From an uncultured Candidatus Saccharibacteria bacterium (lineage in GTDB: Bacteria; Patescibacteriota; Saccharimonadia; Saccharimonadales; Saccharimonadaceae), in the NCBI GenBank assembly GCA_948944455.1, contig CARBES010000038.1, positions 1 through 6,937 of the forward strand: 6,937 nt of DNA, in the 5' to 3' direction. Shown piece by piece: positions 5,265-6,937 of the stretch. The notes below the pieces were generated by a model, which made no database searches, was not told where the DNA came from, and saw only the letters and a program-made list of their open reading frames with translations. Each line of letters opens with the position of its first letter. The first letter of the stretch is position 1. Both the position numbers and the translations under genes were made by a program.

Positions 5265-6695
5265 CTAAATACTACGAACTTTGATTGTATCAGTCCCCGC
5301 TACATCCCGGTCCCCCGACACCAAGACAACCTTAAGATTCTTCCTACGTTCCGAAGTTTGGAGATATCCTGATTCTTTTAGCTCTTTAGCTAGTTCAATT
5401 CCGAAATTCACCGAGTATGGCCGTACAAACGCTGAGTTTGCATAGGCTAGCGCAAGTTGGTTTGCCACCCGCTCATTACTCGTTACCGTAATAATTGGCA
5501 AATTTGGCCGTTGTGCCGCCATCGCTCGAGCCGTCGCACCAGAAGCTGACTGACAAATAATCGCATCCGCTTTCAAACCTTCCGCCAACCGTGCTGCCGC
5601 TGCCGAAATCGCATCATAGTCACGATTCTCACTCTCCGGATCATGCGGAATTGGCTGCATCTCCGAATTGTTCTGCGCGTAGAGAATTACTTTTTTCATT
5701 GCCTTTACTGTCTCAAGCGGATACTTACCATTCGCCGTCTCGTCCGAAAGCATTACTACATCCGCCCCCTGAATCACTGCATTTGCCACGTCACTCACTT
5801 CGGCGCGCGTCGGCTCTGGGTTATCTACCATCGAGCCCATAGTTTGTGTCGCCACAATACAAATCTTTGCGTGTTCGCGGCACATCTTCACCAACTTTCG
5901 CTGCACGATTGGCACAATCTCCGCACCAGCTTCTACTGCCATATCACCACGCGCCACCATAATCGCATCCGACGCTTTCACGATCTCCTCAAGATTCTTG
6001 TCACTTTCAACGGCTTTTTTCGTCTCAATCTTTGCAATAATCTTCGCTGTCGAATCATGCTGTCGCAGAATCTCCCGCAAATTGTGAATATCGTCCGCAC
6101 ACTGAATAAACGAAAGCGCTACGTAATCAAAATCTCGCGATGCACCCCAGGCTATATCTGCCAAGTCTTTTGGTGTCAAAATATCCCCACCAAAATCCGT
6201 ATCAGGCAAATTCAAACCCTTATTATTCATCACGAAACCGTCATTTTCTGCCACTACCTTAATCGCCGTTTCTGAAACGATCTCGGCCACGTGTGTCCGC
6301 ACCTTACCGTCAAACATGTAAATTGGTTCACCAACTTTTACTTTTGGCGCTAAATTGTACTGTACTGGCAAAACATTCCCCGACTTGTGTTCGGTAATAT
6401 TCGCATCCAAGATAATCTCGTCACCCTCTTTAATATCGTAGTGATTATTTTTTACCAAACCAAGACGGATTTTTGGACCCTGAAGATCCTGAATCATAGC
6501 CACCGAACGACCTTTATTCTTCGCTGCTTTGCGCACCCATGCGATTTGCTTCTCTCGCGTCTCACTATCCCCATGCGAAAAATTCAACCGGCAACCGTTC
6601 ACACCTGCCATAATCAAATCATTAACTTTTTCCTCACTCGACGTAGCCGGCCCAATCGTCGCCAAAATCTTTGTACGTTTGAAAACTTTACTCAT
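5265..6695 (-). CDS. pyk: Pyruvate kinase
   Basis: It converts phosphoenolpyruvate and ADP to pyruvate and ATP in the cytosol, the last step of glycolysis. The 476-residue protein has the normal length and order. The barrel domain starts with KILATIGPAT (9-18), RLNFSHG (36-42) and DLQGPKIRLG (70-79). The lid domain covers about 80-163. The barrel resumes with the active-site segment AKIE (221-224; catalytic K222, metal ligand E224), MVARGD (246-251; metal ligand D251), ATQTMGSM (282-289), PTRAE (295-299) and MLSDETANGKYP (315-326). The C-terminal domain follows from about 345. Compared with E. coli PykF there are three extra residues between the two metal ligands, and Q198-C199 replaces the usual Arg-Lys after SF(I/V). 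The ATG has only a weak AGGG (6701-6704) five bases upstream. No allosteric effector can be read from sequence. Confidence 0.97.
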   Translation of the reverse strand: MSKVFKRTKILATIGPATSSEEKVNDLIMAGVNGCRLNFSHGDSETREKQIAWVRKAAKNKGRSVAMIQDLQGPKIRLGLVKNNHYDIKEGDEIILDANITEHKSGNVLPVQYNLAPKVKVGEPIYMFDGKVRTHVAEIVSETAIKVVAENDGFVMNNKGLNLPDTDFGGDILTPKDLADIAWGASRDFDYVALSFIQCADDIHNLREILRQHDSTAKIIAKIETKKAVESDKNLEEIVKASDAIMVARGDMAVEAGAEIVPIVQRKLVKMCREHAKICIVATQTMGSMVDNPEPTRAEVSDVANAVIQGADVVMLSDETANGKYPLETVKAMKKVILYAQNNSEMQPIPHDPESENRDYDAISAAAARLAEGLKADAIICQSASGATARAMAAQRPNLPIITVTSNERVANQLALAYANSAFVRPYSVNFGIELAKELKESGYLQTSERRKNLKVVLVSGDRDVAGTDTIKVRSI

Positions 6696-6735
6696 TTTTA
6701 CCCTATTTTGCTTATTCTTTTGTTTACTTCATACT

Positions 6736-6744
6736 ATTTTATCA
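6736..6744 (-). promoter_or_regulatory. Possible extended -10 promoter of pyk
   Basis: The minus strand reads TGA then TAAAAT (complement of 6736-6741), fitting the TGnTAnAAT extended -10 form. No convincing -35 box is seen. It would start transcription near 6729, with a leader of about 34 A-rich bases before the ATG at 6695. Other A/T-rich hexamers nearby make the exact site uncertain. Confidence 0.5.
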
Positions 6745-6846
6745 TATTTTTCAGATTATCACTAGCCATTCCTTCCCTTTTGTTACCGTTCTTTGTCGCC
6801 TCCATTACATTTCCCTGCCTATTTCACGTAAAACCTTAGAAAATTC

Positions 6847-6875
6847 TTGCTTTTCAACGACATTCTTGGTATAAT
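6847..6875 (+). promoter_or_regulatory. Promoter of the tRNA-Glu gene
   Basis: TTGCTT (6847-6852), a 17-base spacer and a perfect TATAAT (6870-6875), with TG one base before it (6867-6868), make a near-ideal extended promoter. The expected start is about 6882, only two bases before the mature tRNA. It fires away from pyk. Confidence 0.88.
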
Positions 6876-6883
6876 GAACCTGC

Positions 6884-6937
6884 GGTCTCTTAGTATAACG
6901 GTTAGTACAACGGGTTTTCATCCCGTCAACGCGGGTT
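6884..6937 (+). tRNA. tRNA-Glu (anticodon UUC), 3' end cut by the window edge
   Basis: The visible 54 bases fold as a tRNA. GGTCTCT is the 5' acceptor strand (6884-6890), T8 and A9 follow, then the D arm 6893-6908 (GTAT/GTAC stem, A14, G18-G19, A21). The anticodon stem is ACGGG (6910-6914) with CCCGT (6922-6926) around the loop TTTTCAT, giving anticodon TTC (6917-6919). The four-base variable loop CAAC and the start of the T arm (GCGGGTT) reach the edge. U11-A24, U13-G22, A46, the absence of base 47 and A37 are the known glutamyl-tRNA synthetase identity features of E. coli tRNA-Glu. The remaining T loop, acceptor strand and any encoded CCA lie outside. Confidence 0.93.

Noticed and set aside
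5643..6275. A 210-codon plus-strand open frame opposite pyk
   Set aside because: It lies entirely within the confidently identified pyk gene, has no ribosome site, and its His/Arg/Cys-rich composition is what an antisense shadow frame gives.
110..6695. Reassigned UGA codon, as in some CPR lineages (Gly) or Mycoplasma (Trp)
   Set aside because: All six genes are complete with no in-frame TGA, and tryptophan is coded by TGG where checked. The absence of TGA among six stops is too small a sample to mean anything.
6387..6839. A 150-codon plus-strand open frame over the pyk start and the region before the tRNA
   Set aside because: Most of it is antisense to pyk; the non-overlapping end reads A/T-rich promoter DNA as Phe/Leu/Ile runs and has no start signals.

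Overview
The window most resembles a small-genome bacterium of the Patescibacteria/CPR group, with Saccharibacteria (TM7)-like the best guess. This rests on compact, divergent glycolytic enzymes beside secreted, single-membrane-anchored surface proteins, very short intergenic spaces, clear Shine-Dalgarno sites and sigma70-type promoters. It is an inference, since no rRNA or other marker is present. All six protein genes lie on the minus strand and read right to left. The only plus-strand gene is a tRNA cut by the right edge. The standard genetic code fits: all six genes are full length without in-frame TGA. Their stops are TAG (four) and TAA (two).

Right part (about 3977-6937). The right edge holds the 5' two thirds of tRNA-Glu(UUC) behind a near-consensus promoter. 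Divergent from it is pyk (pyruvate kinase, 5265-6695). A gene-free stretch of about 200 bp follows, with a nested inverted repeat enclosing a terminator-like hairpin, and then pgk (phosphoglycerate kinase, 3977-5062) with its own promoter and terminator. The two enzymes carry out the two ATP-forming steps of lower glycolysis. The PGK is unusually short.

Left part (1-3975) is a cell-surface locus. A small secreted beta-rich protein (3203-3823) has its own strong promoter, with phased A-tracts upstream of the -35 box, and ends in a perfect 18-bp terminator hairpin. A second promoter then drives a three-gene operon: two tandem paralogues with a signal peptide, two beta domains, a C-terminal membrane helix and a basic tail, resembling the WxL-interacting (DUF916/DUF3324) family, and a third protein with Ig-like domains, a TPSTG motif, a membrane helix and a basic tail. 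The order recalls the csc (cell-surface complex) clusters of Gram-positive bacteria: WxL protein, WxL-interacting protein and small LPXTG protein. The small protein would be released and held at the wall or envelope by the anchored partners. The locus ends in an intrinsic terminator at 60-98. Nothing further is recognisable in bases 1-59.
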